This document shows, piece by piece, positions 1-9,972 of a DNA stretch of 64,000 nt. Positions within the stretch are counted from its first letter, which is position 1. Each line of letters starts with the position of its first letter. The position numbers were made by a program, and so were the translations under genes. The stretch is from a virus, in the IMG/VR virus record IMGVR_UViG_3300010883_000006, positions 42,992 to 106,991 of that record; one strand, given 5' to 3'. The notes beneath the pieces were generated by a model. The model saw only the letters and a program-made list of their open reading frames with translations, was not told the origin of the DNA and did no database searches.

Positions 1-2146
1 TTGGTTGACAAACGTTGATTAATACCTCTTCTTTAGTTAATGGTTCCATACATAACTCAATTGGGCTACCATCTAAAAAATTTGTACCTATTAGTGGGTA
101 GTCAGTTATATATTCACAAGACCCATCATCTATAATTGCGGTTGGGTCGTAGTTAATAGCGTTAGGGTCTGTACAACCATTAGTTGGGTATAGACAACTT
201 CCATCATCAGAGGTAGCAAATGGGTTATAGTTTAAAGCCATTGGGTCTGTGCATCCTGGACCTGTACCTAGGATATCGTAATCACATACTATCGCACTTG
301 GTACCACTGGGTCCCCTAAAATAAATGGTGCCCCAGAATCCGTAAATAAGTAGTTACTAGCTAATGGGTCAATACATCCAAAGTCATAAGTACACTGACT
401 TTGGTCATGCACAGTAACTAAATTAGCTAAATTAAAATTATTTGCGGGGAATCCTGGGTACAATGGGGAAGGCCAAGTACCACCCGCTAATTGTCCACCA
501 TCATCCATACAACCACTAGTAACATTTAAAGAACAACTTCCATCATCAACTAGTGTTATGTTTGCAACTGGAAAACCTCCAGTACAGTTACCACCATTAA
601 CCGAGTTACCCCCGTACCCACCTACATCATAAACATCATTAGGGTCAGTACTACACACAGCGTAATTGGTTGGGTCACAACAAAAATAATTGTTATTGCC
701 ATTTATAATGGCAGCTGGGTCTGTGCATCCATATACCGTCCACTCACAACAAGTTGTATCACCGAAAGAACCAACTGCTGGTTCTACACCTGCACAATCT
801 TGAGTATTTATAGGACTAAAATTATTTGCAAAAACATTAGCTATCTGACTTGAGTCCATACACCCAGCATTATTACACACACAAGGTGCGTTTGTAAGGT
901 TCCCTGGTGAACCAAACACAGGACTAGTTTCGTCACCACCCTCATAAATTTTAGATATGCTACACATAGAACCCTGTAAATTGTTAGTATCAGTAAATGT
1001 ACCATTTGTTAAACCACACGCATTAAATATTGCCGTTGTACAACCAGGATTAGTAGAGGTTTGTGGACACGCTCCTGGACTGGAACAAGGTATGGGAGGA
1101 ATGTTATTATCTATAACCATATTTCCTGTAGTAGGGTCAAGCACATACGTATATTGATAACACCTCATACAATCAATATCTGGTTCCCAGTTTGCATTTG
1201 CTCCAATATCAAATAAACCACCACTACTTACAGACCAAGTACCCTGATTTTGGTTGGGTGTTGGGTTAGTAACAGGGTTGTAGGCTAAATCATTTGGTAG
1301 TATATTATTGGTTGCTGGTTGGTTTAGATAGTTGTCAGACCCAATAAAGTTACCAGCACAATCTAGTGAGGCTCCGGCATTAAAACTTCCAAATTGGGGG
1401 TCTGGACATCCAAAACTTAGGTAACTACAACAAGCATCATAACCATTTTGACCTCTTGCCGCTGTTAAAGGTCCTTTTCTTCTCCAATAAGGTAACTTAG
1501 AAGTAGGATGGGTCCTACTATCACTAGTTGTACTGTTTTGAGTATAAGGTATTCCATTCCAAGTACTGGTCCATCCATCAGCGTACACTAATTTAGGACC
1601 ACTATTTTGTAATTGTCCACCACTATCTCCAGCTTGTGGTGGTTCACAATCAAAGTTTGCATTTCTATCAAAATTACTCATTTCTTGGTCACCCCCATAC
1701 CCTAAAGGTAAACTAGTTAGATAATCACCGTTTGTTTGTATACAATTTACTAAACATGCACCATTAGGTGAACCACCTAAATAGGAATTAGGGTTAGTAC
1801 ATCCCACTTTCACTTCAAACGCACAATAATGCCATAAGTCTCCCCAACCTCCCCAAATAGAACTACATGCACGAGTATCAGAATAAAAATTACCAGAGGT
1901 GTGTTCTTGATTACACTGTAAGTCTATAGGACATCCTTTACAAGTACCTTTTAACCCAAATACTGTTTGGAAAGTTCGGTAGTACTCCGACTCTGCCCAC
2001 GCACCAACATTTCCAACTCTACTCATCATGTCACAACACCACGCACCACCATTACTACATGAAGTAAAATCATCAGTCTTACTATTACTCATGCAATCAC
2101 GGTTATTAAAACCACAACAACTACCTGCTTCATTCCAATATGCCAT
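1..2146 (-). CDS. Large Cys-rich virion protein with GCTDP/DDGSC repeats (partial, C-terminus outside window)
   Basis: An open frame runs on the minus strand from ATG at 2146 to the window edge, about 715 codons without a stop, so the C-terminus is missing. The protein is rich in Cys, Gly, Asn and Thr, with many CC, CxC and DDGSC clusters. Near the end seen there are two clear tandem copies of a repeat of the form GCTDPxAxNYxPxA followed by DDGSC, with degenerate relatives upstream (GCIDPLASNY, GCTDPAAI). This repeat is known from secreted surface proteins of Bacteroidota; its presence here is seen directly. It follows four other large structural genes on the same strand with 24 nt spacing. 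The most likely role is a tail fibre or adhesin exposed on the virion; function is inferred from composition and context only. No signal peptide is visible. Confidence 0.8.
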   Translation of the reverse strand, partial: MAYWNEAGSCCGFNNRDCMSNSKTDDFTSCSNGGAWCCDMMSRVGNVGAWAESEYYRTFQTVFGLKGTCKGCPIDLQCNQEHTSGNFYSDTRACSSIWGGWGDLWHYCAFEVKVGCTNPNSYLGGSPNGACLVNCIQTNGDYLTSLPLGYGGDQEMSNFDRNANFDCEPPQAGDSGGQLQNSGPKLVYADGWTSTWNGIPYTQNSTTSDSRTHPTSKLPYWRRKGPLTAARGQNGYDACCSYLSFGCPDPQFGSFNAGASLDCAGNFIGSDNYLNQPATNNILPNDLAYNPVTNPTPNQNQGTWSVSSGGLFDIGANANWEPDIDCMRCYQYTYVLDPTTGNMVIDNNIPPIPCSSPGACPQTSTNPGCTTAIFNACGLTNGTFTDTNNLQGSMCSISKIYEGGDETSPVFGSPGNLTNAPCVCNNAGCMDSSQIANVFANNFSPINTQDCAGVEPAVGSFGDTTCCEWTVYGCTDPAAIINGNNNYFCCDPTNYAVCSTDPNDVYDVGGYGGNSVNGGNCTGGFPVANITLVDDGSCSLNVTSGCMDDGGQLAGGTWPSPLYPGFPANNFNLANLVTVHDQSQCTYDFGCIDPLASNYLFTDSGAPFILGDPVVPSAIVCDYDILGTGPGCTDPMALNYNPFATSDDGSCLYPTNGCTDPNAINYDPTAIIDDGSCEYITDYPLIGTNFLDGSPIELCMEPLTKEEVLINVCQP
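116..256 (-). repeat. Two tandem GCTDP...DDGSC protein repeats
   Basis: Two 63-bp coding repeats (194-256 and 116-178, minus strand) each encode 21 residues: GCTDP, then xAxNYxPxA, then DDGSC, separated by an LYPTN-type linker. The copies differ in about half of the variable positions, so they are old repeats and not a recent duplication. The Asp/Asn-rich pattern with paired Cys suggests a small disulfide- or calcium-stabilised module. Confidence 0.85.
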
Positions 2147-2170
2147 TTTGTTTTATTTTAAAGTATTTGT

Positions 2171-3811
2171 TTATAGTTCTTTCCATACCGTTACGTATCC
2201 GTTATACTCTGTTCCTGTTTTTATTTTCCAATCTTGTGGGTTAAATCCTGGTGGTGTCGCTAAACACAAACCATAAGGTTCATTTAAGTCATTTATATAG
2301 TTTAGTTGTATTTCTCCAGAATAGTACCTTAAATCTATATTATTTGAATTTTCATATGTTTTATTTAATGTACCGTAAGTACTTTTTCCATCATAACGAT
2401 AAAGTGCGTTTTGGTACGAAACCACGTCCGTAGTTGAGTATCCCACTCTTGCTGAATACATAGAATAATTATAGTTTTTGTTATTTGTCTCACCTAACCT
2501 CAAGTACAACCCACCACAATAAGCTTGACATTCTGCCTCAGTACAAAACGATGGACTACTCTGGTTACTGGTAACGTAAGTTTCTGGTTCTGTACCTACT
2601 GGAACCATATATGTTTGTAAATTTGTAAGATTTCCTGAATTAGCCGGGTAATTACCCTCACCACTATCCAAATAGTCTTGTATTGTCCTACAGTCTACCC
2701 CCTGATGACATATGTAGTACTCTAGTTGTGGGTTTTCGTCACTGTTACAACCACTCGGTGAATTATTGGATGGTACGTCAGTACAACATTCATAATCTAC
2801 ATTATCAGCATTTAAACCAAAACTCATTGATTCGAAATAAGTAGAACCTCCACCATAATCAATATAATTTATATAGTTAATCGTATATGCGGTATATTGG
2901 TCATTGACCTCAGTTACTGTCCCAATAGAATTATCTGGTAAAGATATCTGACTACCAATAGGTGGTAAGTAATTAACACCATATTGAGCAAATAACTGCA
3001 ATTGACTTGATTCACTATATCCTGTAACTGGGAATGGTGTGTCAACATACCTTAACGATAAGTGGTCATACACATCTGGGTTACTATCTCCACTAAAAAT
3101 GTAGTCTTGTTGGATATAGTCACAACCTATGGGGTCACCCATATTTGGGGGTGCGAATGTTATGGAACCAAATACGTTAGGTATTATTGGATTTTCATAA
3201 TAAGGTGTTTTAATTACCTTTTTCATCCTAGTAGTTCCCCAAGGATTTGTTTGACTTAAAGTTACGGTGTTACCTGTTATGTTTGTAGTTAAGTAATTAT
3301 GGCACACATTTGTTTGTGATGAATTAAGGTAGTCTGGTGGTGAACCATCACCCCAATCAAGTTTGTAGTCTGAAAAAGTTAGGAATCTTTTTAATTCTAT
3401 TTCTGAAGTATTAAAAACACATATGGTTTGATTGTACCCAGTATAAACAAAATTATTTATTACGTCTCTTTGCATAATTAAACCATCCCATGGTGTATAA
3501 ACACCTATATCGTTAAAATCTTGTGTAAGTAAGATTGGTAACGTATACCCGGTTAAACATGGTGGTGGTGGTGGTAGCTCATTAAAAGGTGTTAAGGTAC
3601 TACTCCATTTTTTACACCAAAAATCTTCTTTAATTGGTGCTTTCCAATAGTTACAAAAACCAGCATTATTAAAATAACAATTAGTACAATTTTGTGTTAA
3701 AGGGGCACCTCCTTGGTTTTGGTGGACATACCCATTAGGTAATGTAGGAGGTATAATTTCTTTACCTCCAGGGTAGAATTTTCTTCTTATTTTAAAATTA
3801 TATTTTTCCAT
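2171..3811 (-). CDS. Structural protein with HiPIP-like four-Cys motif
   Basis: This 546-residue protein is of unrecognised family. Its N-terminus has C42xxC45, then C53, then WC66xxW, in the order and style of a high-potential iron-sulfur protein signature (CxxC, C, GWCxxW); four Cys could also bind zinc. The rest is rich in Tyr, Asn, Thr and Cys, typical of beta-structured tail fibres or baseplate appendages, with a second Cys cluster around residues 340-375 (ECCTD, GCNSDE, ICHQGVDC). Its start overlaps the stop of the upstream 328-residue gene by one base, indicating translational coupling in one late operon. Assignment to the virion rests on neighbours and composition. Confidence 0.8.
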   Translation of the reverse strand: MEKYNFKIRRKFYPGGKEIIPPTLPNGYVHQNQGGAPLTQNCTNCYFNNAGFCNYWKAPIKEDFWCKKWSSTLTPFNELPPPPPCLTGYTLPILLTQDFNDIGVYTPWDGLIMQRDVINNFVYTGYNQTICVFNTSEIELKRFLTFSDYKLDWGDGSPPDYLNSSQTNVCHNYLTTNITGNTVTLSQTNPWGTTRMKKVIKTPYYENPIIPNVFGSITFAPPNMGDPIGCDYIQQDYIFSGDSNPDVYDHLSLRYVDTPFPVTGYSESSQLQLFAQYGVNYLPPIGSQISLPDNSIGTVTEVNDQYTAYTINYINYIDYGGGSTYFESMSFGLNADNVDYECCTDVPSNNSPSGCNSDENPQLEYYICHQGVDCRTIQDYLDSGEGNYPANSGNLTNLQTYMVPVGTEPETYVTSNQSSPSFCTEAECQAYCGGLYLRLGETNNKNYNYSMYSARVGYSTTDVVSYQNALYRYDGKSTYGTLNKTYENSNNIDLRYYSGEIQLNYINDLNEPYGLCLATPPGFNPQDWKIKTGTEYNGYVTVWKEL

Positions 3812-4797
3812 TATATATTATTATATTCATAGAACATTATTTCATTAGTCTCGTCCAATCCAACTCTAACACCTGAGTTATAATCATATACCTTATATGT
3901 GTAATTAATTTTTTCTAACTCTACTCTATAGTATAATCTTTTCTCTCTATCAAAATTATATTCGTTAGGTAGTGTGGGTGGTGGTGTATTAATCATTCTA
4001 TGTACCTTACCCGTTCTACCATTGTAAAATTTACAAGACATAAAAAAAGTATTAATATTTAAAAATGTATTTTCTTTTAACCAATAAATGAAATAACCAT
4101 CATTGTTGTCTAACATATCTAAATTAAATTTAGGTATTTGTATGAATTTTTCCCCATTTGGCCTACAATTATATATCCCATCCAATACCCCATCACAATT
4201 TAAATCAAACGTAGGTCTACTTATTTTAACCCCATTTATAGGGTTAAGAATTATAGACAAATATAGTTTTTGGGTGTCCCTATTAACGGTATCATAAAAA
4301 TCTAATTTAAAAAAACTTTTAACAAAATCTTTATTACTTTTATATAGTTCTGCTGGTGTATAATCCATAAAATCATAACCGTAATTAGTGTCGTCATATA
4401 CTGGGGTTGTAATAGGCCAGTTTTCTGGTATACATGGTGCTACATCAGACATTCCACTTCCAGTTGGGGATGGCACTCCAATCCCTGTTGGGTAATTTAA
4501 TATGTTGTTACTCCAAATTACATTGTTAGGGTCTGTTTTATCCGCAAATACAAAATTATAGAATATGTTTGGGCTTGGGTCGTCGCATCCAACAAGATTA
4601 TCGTCACCCAAACAATCACCATGACGATATTGTGTAGCCTCAAAATCTTTTGTTATATTAACTAGTTGAGCTACTTTTTCGTGCTCATATTCGTTAATTA
4701 GGTCTCCCCTTCCAGTCTCATCAAAACTAGTTTGGATAGGCACAATTATATTCCTATCTTTATCACTTATCTTTAGTCTTATCTTATTCACAGCCAT
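3811..4797 (-). CDS. Hypothetical tail/baseplate-associated protein
   Basis: This 328-residue soluble protein has no family I recognise. It contains a short Cys/Asp-rich stretch (GDCLGDDNLVGCDD) and a calcium-loop-like DLNCDGVLDG near residues 198-207, similar in style to dockerin or EF-hand loops (D-x-N-x-D-G). No membrane segment is seen. The gene overlaps the upstream 559-residue gene by 14 nt and the downstream gene by 1 nt, so it belongs to the tail operon starting near 9.9 kb. A structural or assembly role is inferred from position. Confidence 0.75.
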   Translation of the reverse strand: MAVNKIRLKISDKDRNIIVPIQTSFDETGRGDLINEYEHEKVAQLVNITKDFEATQYRHGDCLGDDNLVGCDDPSPNIFYNFVFADKTDPNNVIWSNNILNYPTGIGVPSPTGSGMSDVAPCIPENWPITTPVYDDTNYGYDFMDYTPAELYKSNKDFVKSFFKLDFYDTVNRDTQKLYLSIILNPINGVKISRPTFDLNCDGVLDGIYNCRPNGEKFIQIPKFNLDMLDNNDGYFIYWLKENTFLNINTFFMSCKFYNGRTGKVHRMINTPPPTLPNEYNFDREKRLYYRVELEKINYTYKVYDYNSGVRVGLDETNEIMFYEYNNI

Positions 4798-6463
4798 CTA
4801 CCACCATATTTTCTATTGTCGAGTCTGAACTCGTTATAGCACTTAAAGGAATTCCGTCAGCTAGTACTTGTCTTTGTAGGACAAAAGTAATGTCTTTTTT
4901 AGGGTAGTGTGCGTTATTTAAAAACGGATAGTCTACCCCAACACCACCCTCTATAAAACCAATTTCATATAAATCCCTCCATTTCCAAGTTTTTTCGTCT
5001 GTAAAATATGTAGAGTAATCCGGTACATCAACTACTTTATCTGGGTCTCCACTTTCTATGTAATTAGAAAATGACCTTATCTCCACTTCGTAATGTGGGG
5101 TGTACTGGAAACCTAAAGAATTTGAATTAAAAACCAGTGGGTTAAAATTCATGTGATGACGAATTTCACTAATCGTTCTTTCTTTTAATTCACTTTTATT
5201 GTACTCAGTAAAATTACCTCTTAATTTGTCTCCTGGTTTTAGTGGTATTCCACTTGTTAAATTATTTCCGAATAGTTGACTTATAGGCCCTGAAGGTTGT
5301 GGGTCTGTAACAGTGTTTGTAGATAGTGAAGAATCAACAAAATCATATGGGAAATTCCAATCCCACCCATATTTTGGTGGGTAATCAAAATAACCTTTAT
5401 TATTCCTTAAAAATACAGTTACATATAGTTTTGATAGAGGTCTTTGTAAGTAATCTTTGTATTGATTTACTTTAACATCTTTAGTGAAAGTGTAGACATA
5501 TTGTGAGTACGCATTTTTAGTTGAGGTTCTTTCAATGTAGTCTGGTGTGTTAGGTGCCTCTTCTAATTGTGAAACTTCATTAAAAACCCCTTCAGCAAAC
5601 CCGCATTTGGTCATAACGTTATCATCTATTCTTGTAATAATTTCATTTTGTACCACAAAGTAAGTAGATATTGCATCTATATTATTTAACGCAGTTTGTC
5701 TTCTCAACGTACCTAAACTTCCTTCTGTAATTGGGTTTAGTACCGTCGCTGGAACAACTATACTAACCACATTTTTATCTGACCCCCTTGTACCATCACC
5801 TAAACTATAAACTGGAAACACCACACTATTATTAGGAAAATTATATATTGGATTTTTGATGTTTACTTGGATATACTCTCCTTTACTTATTCCGTGGTCT
5901 ACAGGACAATGAAGTTCTATTAAGTCTCTTCCGTTTACGTTTGTATTTTTAATAACAAAAGGGATTCCGTCGGAGGCCATAAAATTCATAGATATCCCAC
6001 CATTTTCTGGTTGGAAGTACATCGGTTGGTTTTCTACACATTTTGATGGGTAACTTATATACACACCCCAATTAGTGGTGTGGGCAACACTTTCATCAAC
6101 ATCGTTTCTAATAAAATCAAATTCTTTTATCTGTGGGTACCCTACCCACCCTGTGACTGGACTAGCTGGTTCTCCGTTGGCACCTCTTAAATAAAATAAA
6201 TCAAAAAATAATGTTGAAGCGTTTGGGGGAGCAGTTCCAAAATAAGGGTTGTCTAATAGGGGTTCTATTTTACCATACACCCGATAAACATCTGAATCTT
6301 GCCTTTCTTTATTAAACCTTACTGCAATATCTAAAGGTACTGACCTATCACCCTCAATCAATGGTACCTGTGTAGATTCTAAAGTAATTTGTAAGGTATT
6401 ATCATTATCTGAATTACCTTTAAATTGTTTACTACCTGGTATGATTTTTATGTTATTACTCAT
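4784..6463 (-). CDS. Hypothetical structural protein
   Basis: This 559-residue protein of mixed beta-type composition has no recognised domain. It starts 8 nt inside the end of the upstream 1146-residue gene and overlaps the next gene by 14 nt, a tightly coupled arrangement typical of phage structural operons. It has few Cys compared with its neighbours and no membrane segments. A baseplate periphery or fibre-attachment role is possible, but nothing in the sequence proves it. Confidence 0.75.
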   Translation of the reverse strand: MSNNIKIIPGSKQFKGNSDNDNTLQITLESTQVPLIEGDRSVPLDIAVRFNKERQDSDVYRVYGKIEPLLDNPYFGTAPPNASTLFFDLFYLRGANGEPASPVTGWVGYPQIKEFDFIRNDVDESVAHTTNWGVYISYPSKCVENQPMYFQPENGGISMNFMASDGIPFVIKNTNVNGRDLIELHCPVDHGISKGEYIQVNIKNPIYNFPNNSVVFPVYSLGDGTRGSDKNVVSIVVPATVLNPITEGSLGTLRRQTALNNIDAISTYFVVQNEIITRIDDNVMTKCGFAEGVFNEVSQLEEAPNTPDYIERTSTKNAYSQYVYTFTKDVKVNQYKDYLQRPLSKLYVTVFLRNNKGYFDYPPKYGWDWNFPYDFVDSSLSTNTVTDPQPSGPISQLFGNNLTSGIPLKPGDKLRGNFTEYNKSELKERTISEIRHHMNFNPLVFNSNSLGFQYTPHYEVEIRSFSNYIESGDPDKVVDVPDYSTYFTDEKTWKWRDLYEIGFIEGGVGVDYPFLNNAHYPKKDITFVLQRQVLADGIPLSAITSSDSTIENMVVDGCE

Positions 6464-9400
6464 TACTTGCAGTTATATATTTGTTTAGGAAGATGTCATA
6501 CGCTGTAGCCCCTTGTCTTAGACCAAAATAAAAGTACTGATGAGTACCTAATTTTATAATAGCAGTTGGATTTGGTGCTAAAACTGTTCCACTGTTATCT
6601 ACAGTGTTAAGACCATTAGAGAAAACGTAACTCCCACTTGGTGTTTGAGGTACGGCTGTACTCCAATATACTGGTGCGGAAAGTGGGGATTGTAAACCAT
6701 TATTTAATGGTCCTTGTGTTATAGTCCCTTGTTGATTACCTGTGGTTAGAATAGTTGGGAAAGGTCCTCCAGCGGACCAATCACTACTCCATGCACCATA
6801 AGGTAATGCCCCTTGTTTAACCCAAGGGTAATAAGCTTTGATTTGGGTTTGGTCAATACCTAAGTTACCACCTTGTAGACAATTTATCAGTTCCCCATCA
6901 TTAACCACCAAATTTAGTGGTGTAGATACTGGGGTTACTAAACCAGAAAAAGTGGGTAGGCTGCTGTTGTACCTAGGGCTAGTAGGTGAAGGGAGATAAG
7001 GTTCTACACCTAGTTGGTTGTTAGTTGCGATTACCACACTCATGTCACCATCTAATAACCTTGCTGGTCTTGCTCTAAAATACCCCATATTTGCTACATC
7101 AGGTGAACCCCACCTTCTGTTACCAGCATTAAATACCCAAGCTTTAGATGGGTCCCCATCCGCACCAAAAAACTTATTAATACCAGACCAAATAAAATTA
7201 GTGAAATTTTGTATTACTATTTTTTGTTCTATTAACCCACCCAAAACATATTCAGCTTTTTGATAACTGGAAGGTCGTAATTTATTTACAAAATAACAAT
7301 CCTCTAACTTTTCATTACATAATTGGTTTGTACATTCATCTAGTGGGCCTAATTCAGTTATTGTTGTTGGGAAATTTATTCCTTGGTGGTCTCCAGATGA
7401 TGCTCCATCACCTGGTACTGATGGATTAGTAAGTTGAAATCCGGTACCTTCGGCAAATGGAGTACTTCTATAATAGAAAAACACATTACCTGACGGTGTT
7501 CCATCTTCTTCCAGTTCCACATGTCTATGGGTAGTTAAATCACAATAATCATCATTAGCACCACTAGGGTCCTTAACTCTTTGAAATTTAAAATGGTACA
7601 GGTTTCCGTTTATCCAGGAATTACTAAATTTCATATTAAATACTCCCTGGCACATACCATTATATATATTTTTCAGTACTCTCCATTGATTTAGAGTTAC
7701 AAACATTTTCCATAGGTTGTCTATTATCAAACCAAATTCTACCGTTGCTAGTACACCGGCGGCTATATTAAGAGCAATAGTACCACCCCAAGGTACCCAT
7801 GTAAACACACCAATAGCAGCTATAGAAACGTAAAAAATAATCCAAACACCGTTTCTAAATTGTAATTTATAACAACCACGTGGCATATCATTATTTTTAC
7901 CCCGCCAATAATATGCGTTATCATTAAAACCACCCATAGAACAAAGTGGTACAGTGTCCGGGGAATCACTAGTATCCTCAGTTATTTTATTATCATCACC
8001 AGTAAATAAAGTTATTATGGGTATTTTAAATTCGAATTGGTCTTCTTCACAAGTACAAGGTTCACAATCTGGATACCTAATTAATTTTAACATTATTTTA
8101 AAGTTATTAATTAACACATAAAATAATGGTGAATAAAAGAATATTATCATAATCGTTAAGGCAATAGCTGTAGCTAACCATGCTGCTAAGAATGATGCTC
8201 CCATGGCCGCAGCAATAACAGCATCCCATAACACCGGAACAATTGCAAATGCAGAAACAGACCAGGTAGAAGCGTTTGCACCTTGTAGACCCATATTGTA
8301 CGCGTTCATTAACATAGATAACGCATTAAACGCAACCAAAATACATGTTAACATTAAACTAATTTGGGTTATGATTAATTGTGCCTGAGTTATTCCAAAT
8401 AAAAATGACCCACCCCTAAAAACATCATTGGCTGGGTATTCTTTAGTAACGTCAGTACATCTATTTTCTGTAGGTGGATTAATCCCTTTAATTCCGATAA
8501 ATCTCCATCTATTGTTTGCTCTTTTATTAGTCCCTGTAGAAGATACTGATGCGGTTTTTCTATAATTGTCAATAAAAGACGAAACTGTATATACTCTGTT
8601 TGGCCTAAACTCATAAAAATAGTCCTCGGCATTAAATGCTGGTGTACTGTAATGGGGATTTGGTCCTGCCATTGGGTAGTCTTTGTAACTTGTACTAAAG
8701 GAATATGAGTTATTAAAATCAGGAGCTGTTGTGTACTCTCTTAAGTTTGGGACTAGGAAACTACCGTTTCTAATAGTAGAACCTTTATTGTCAAAACCAA
8801 TTCTAAATCTATATTTTGCTCTTGTAGGTATCCCAAAGTTTGGGTTATCTGAAATAACTTGTACTCCGTATTCATTTGTAACTAAAAAGTCTAGGTTCAT
8901 TGGTAGTTGTGTTACCCAAGCACCATTACCGTCTATAACTTTTCCACCGTTTTTTAGAGAAAATTTTTCTAGTTTCGGTGAGCAACCATCATCTTCAATT
9001 TCTATAGTTTCTCTAATTGTCTCGATTAAACCTGTACCTGTGGTTAAATTACATAGATTACCCATGTATTTACCAGGTAAACACTGACCATCGATATAGT
9101 TAGAGTCATCATCTGTTATTATAGAACCCATAAATGTAGAGGATGGAACAATCTCTACCGCAGAGTCACGTAAATCAAAATCTACACGTGTGATTCCAAC
9201 ATTACATAAATCATCATCACCCCAAAATGGTACCACCTCTAACGTTTTATTTTGTAAAATAATTTGTGGTAATGAATCTAAATTTTCTGAAGATTTAAAT
9301 TCTAAAGCACTAACAAATTCTTCTATTGGTTTTCCTTGATTGATAAAATCGTAAGGATGCATAGAGTAACAACCGATATCACTAACGTCCACTGAAGAGT

Positions 9401-9896
9401 GAATTGTTTGATTCCCTAATGGTACCCCCCAAATCATAAAATCACCACTTTCATTAGTTTTAGTGGTATATTTATAATACTTTTTATATACTTCTAGTAG
9501 GGTTGGGTTGTTTAATACTTCGTGAGGTAGTGGAAAGGTTCCCGTTGGTGTGTGGTTACAACTTTGTTTATCCTTAGGTAAAAGATTATATTTGTAACCT
9601 TCATCATCTTTATCTGTAACTTCTTTATAAGGGTAAAAGTCTCTAATGACTTCATCTTGTTCATCTTCTTCCGTTAAGGGTATAAAGATAGATACTTTTG
9701 CATTTGGCACACCAAAACCTCCGTTTGCAAGTACTCTACCCACAACAACACCGTAGTCACCACACATTCGTGAGTACACGTCATCTTGTGTCATTTTTAA
9801 ACTCAATACCTCTAATAAGTCAAAATCTTGCTCTAACTTTAAGTGGATATTTTGTTCTTTTCCCGGCTGTGTTCTTATTCTTATAGATTTTGGCAT
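6456..9896 (-). CDS. Large baseplate-region protein with carboxypeptidase-regulatory-like domain and hydrophobic membrane-type segments
   Basis: This 1146-residue protein starts downstream of a TATTTATAA motif and a purine-rich AGGAGAG, at ATG 9896. Residues about 50-170 look like a carboxypeptidase-regulatory (CNA-B-like) beta sandwich: a GRVLANG...VPNAKVSIF start and a TNESGDFMIWGVPLG end. The middle holds long hydrophobic runs at about residues 499-535, 544-595 and 682-732, enough for five or six membrane helices, with a Cys cluster (CEPCTCEED) between them. The C-terminal third returns to soluble, Gly/Pro/Asn-rich sequence. Such segments are unusual in a virion protein placed beside gp6 and gp25. 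It may be a membrane-interacting tail component used at infection, or a membrane protein made late in the cell. Family unknown. Confidence 0.8.
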   Translation of the reverse strand: MPKSIRIRTQPGKEQNIHLKLEQDFDLLEVLSLKMTQDDVYSRMCGDYGVVVGRVLANGGFGVPNAKVSIFIPLTEEDEQDEVIRDFYPYKEVTDKDDEGYKYNLLPKDKQSCNHTPTGTFPLPHEVLNNPTLLEVYKKYYKYTTKTNESGDFMIWGVPLGNQTIHSSVDVSDIGCYSMHPYDFINQGKPIEEFVSALEFKSSENLDSLPQIILQNKTLEVVPFWGDDDLCNVGITRVDFDLRDSAVEIVPSSTFMGSIITDDDSNYIDGQCLPGKYMGNLCNLTTGTGLIETIRETIEIEDDGCSPKLEKFSLKNGGKVIDGNGAWVTQLPMNLDFLVTNEYGVQVISDNPNFGIPTRAKYRFRIGFDNKGSTIRNGSFLVPNLREYTTAPDFNNSYSFSTSYKDYPMAGPNPHYSTPAFNAEDYFYEFRPNRVYTVSSFIDNYRKTASVSSTGTNKRANNRWRFIGIKGINPPTENRCTDVTKEYPANDVFRGGSFLFGITQAQLIITQISLMLTCILVAFNALSMLMNAYNMGLQGANASTWSVSAFAIVPVLWDAVIAAAMGASFLAAWLATAIALTIMIIFFYSPLFYVLINNFKIMLKLIRYPDCEPCTCEEDQFEFKIPIITLFTGDDNKITEDTSDSPDTVPLCSMGGFNDNAYYWRGKNNDMPRGCYKLQFRNGVWIIFYVSIAAIGVFTWVPWGGTIALNIAAGVLATVEFGLIIDNLWKMFVTLNQWRVLKNIYNGMCQGVFNMKFSNSWINGNLYHFKFQRVKDPSGANDDYCDLTTHRHVELEEDGTPSGNVFFYYRSTPFAEGTGFQLTNPSVPGDGASSGDHQGINFPTTITELGPLDECTNQLCNEKLEDCYFVNKLRPSSYQKAEYVLGGLIEQKIVIQNFTNFIWSGINKFFGADGDPSKAWVFNAGNRRWGSPDVANMGYFRARPARLLDGDMSVVIATNNQLGVEPYLPSPTSPRYNSSLPTFSGLVTPVSTPLNLVVNDGELINCLQGGNLGIDQTQIKAYYPWVKQGALPYGAWSSDWSAGGPFPTILTTGNQQGTITQGPLNNGLQSPLSAPVYWSTAVPQTPSGSYVFSNGLNTVDNSGTVLAPNPTAIIKLGTHQYFYFGLRQGATAYDIFLNKYITASNE

Positions 9897-9911
9897 TTCT
9901 CTCCTTTTAAA

Positions 9912-9920
9912 TTATAAATA
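9912..9920 (-). promoter_or_regulatory. Candidate late promoter element TATTTATAA
   Basis: TATTTATAA reads toward the 1146-residue tail gene, 15 nt before its ATG. The same directional motif recurs upstream of many genes in the window. No experimental support. Confidence 0.45.
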
Positions 9921-9972
9921 TTTAGGGTATTAAAACCAAAAATATCCAAAAAGTAATTTATGTAAATAAAAA

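Noticed and set aside
9911-9921. TTATAAATA on the plus strand read as a T4-type late promoter (TATAAATA) pointing rightward
   Set aside because: At this and several other sites the T4-like form points away from the adjacent start codon or into a gene end, whereas the complement TATTTATAA consistently points to the nearby start, so the T4 orientation was not used.
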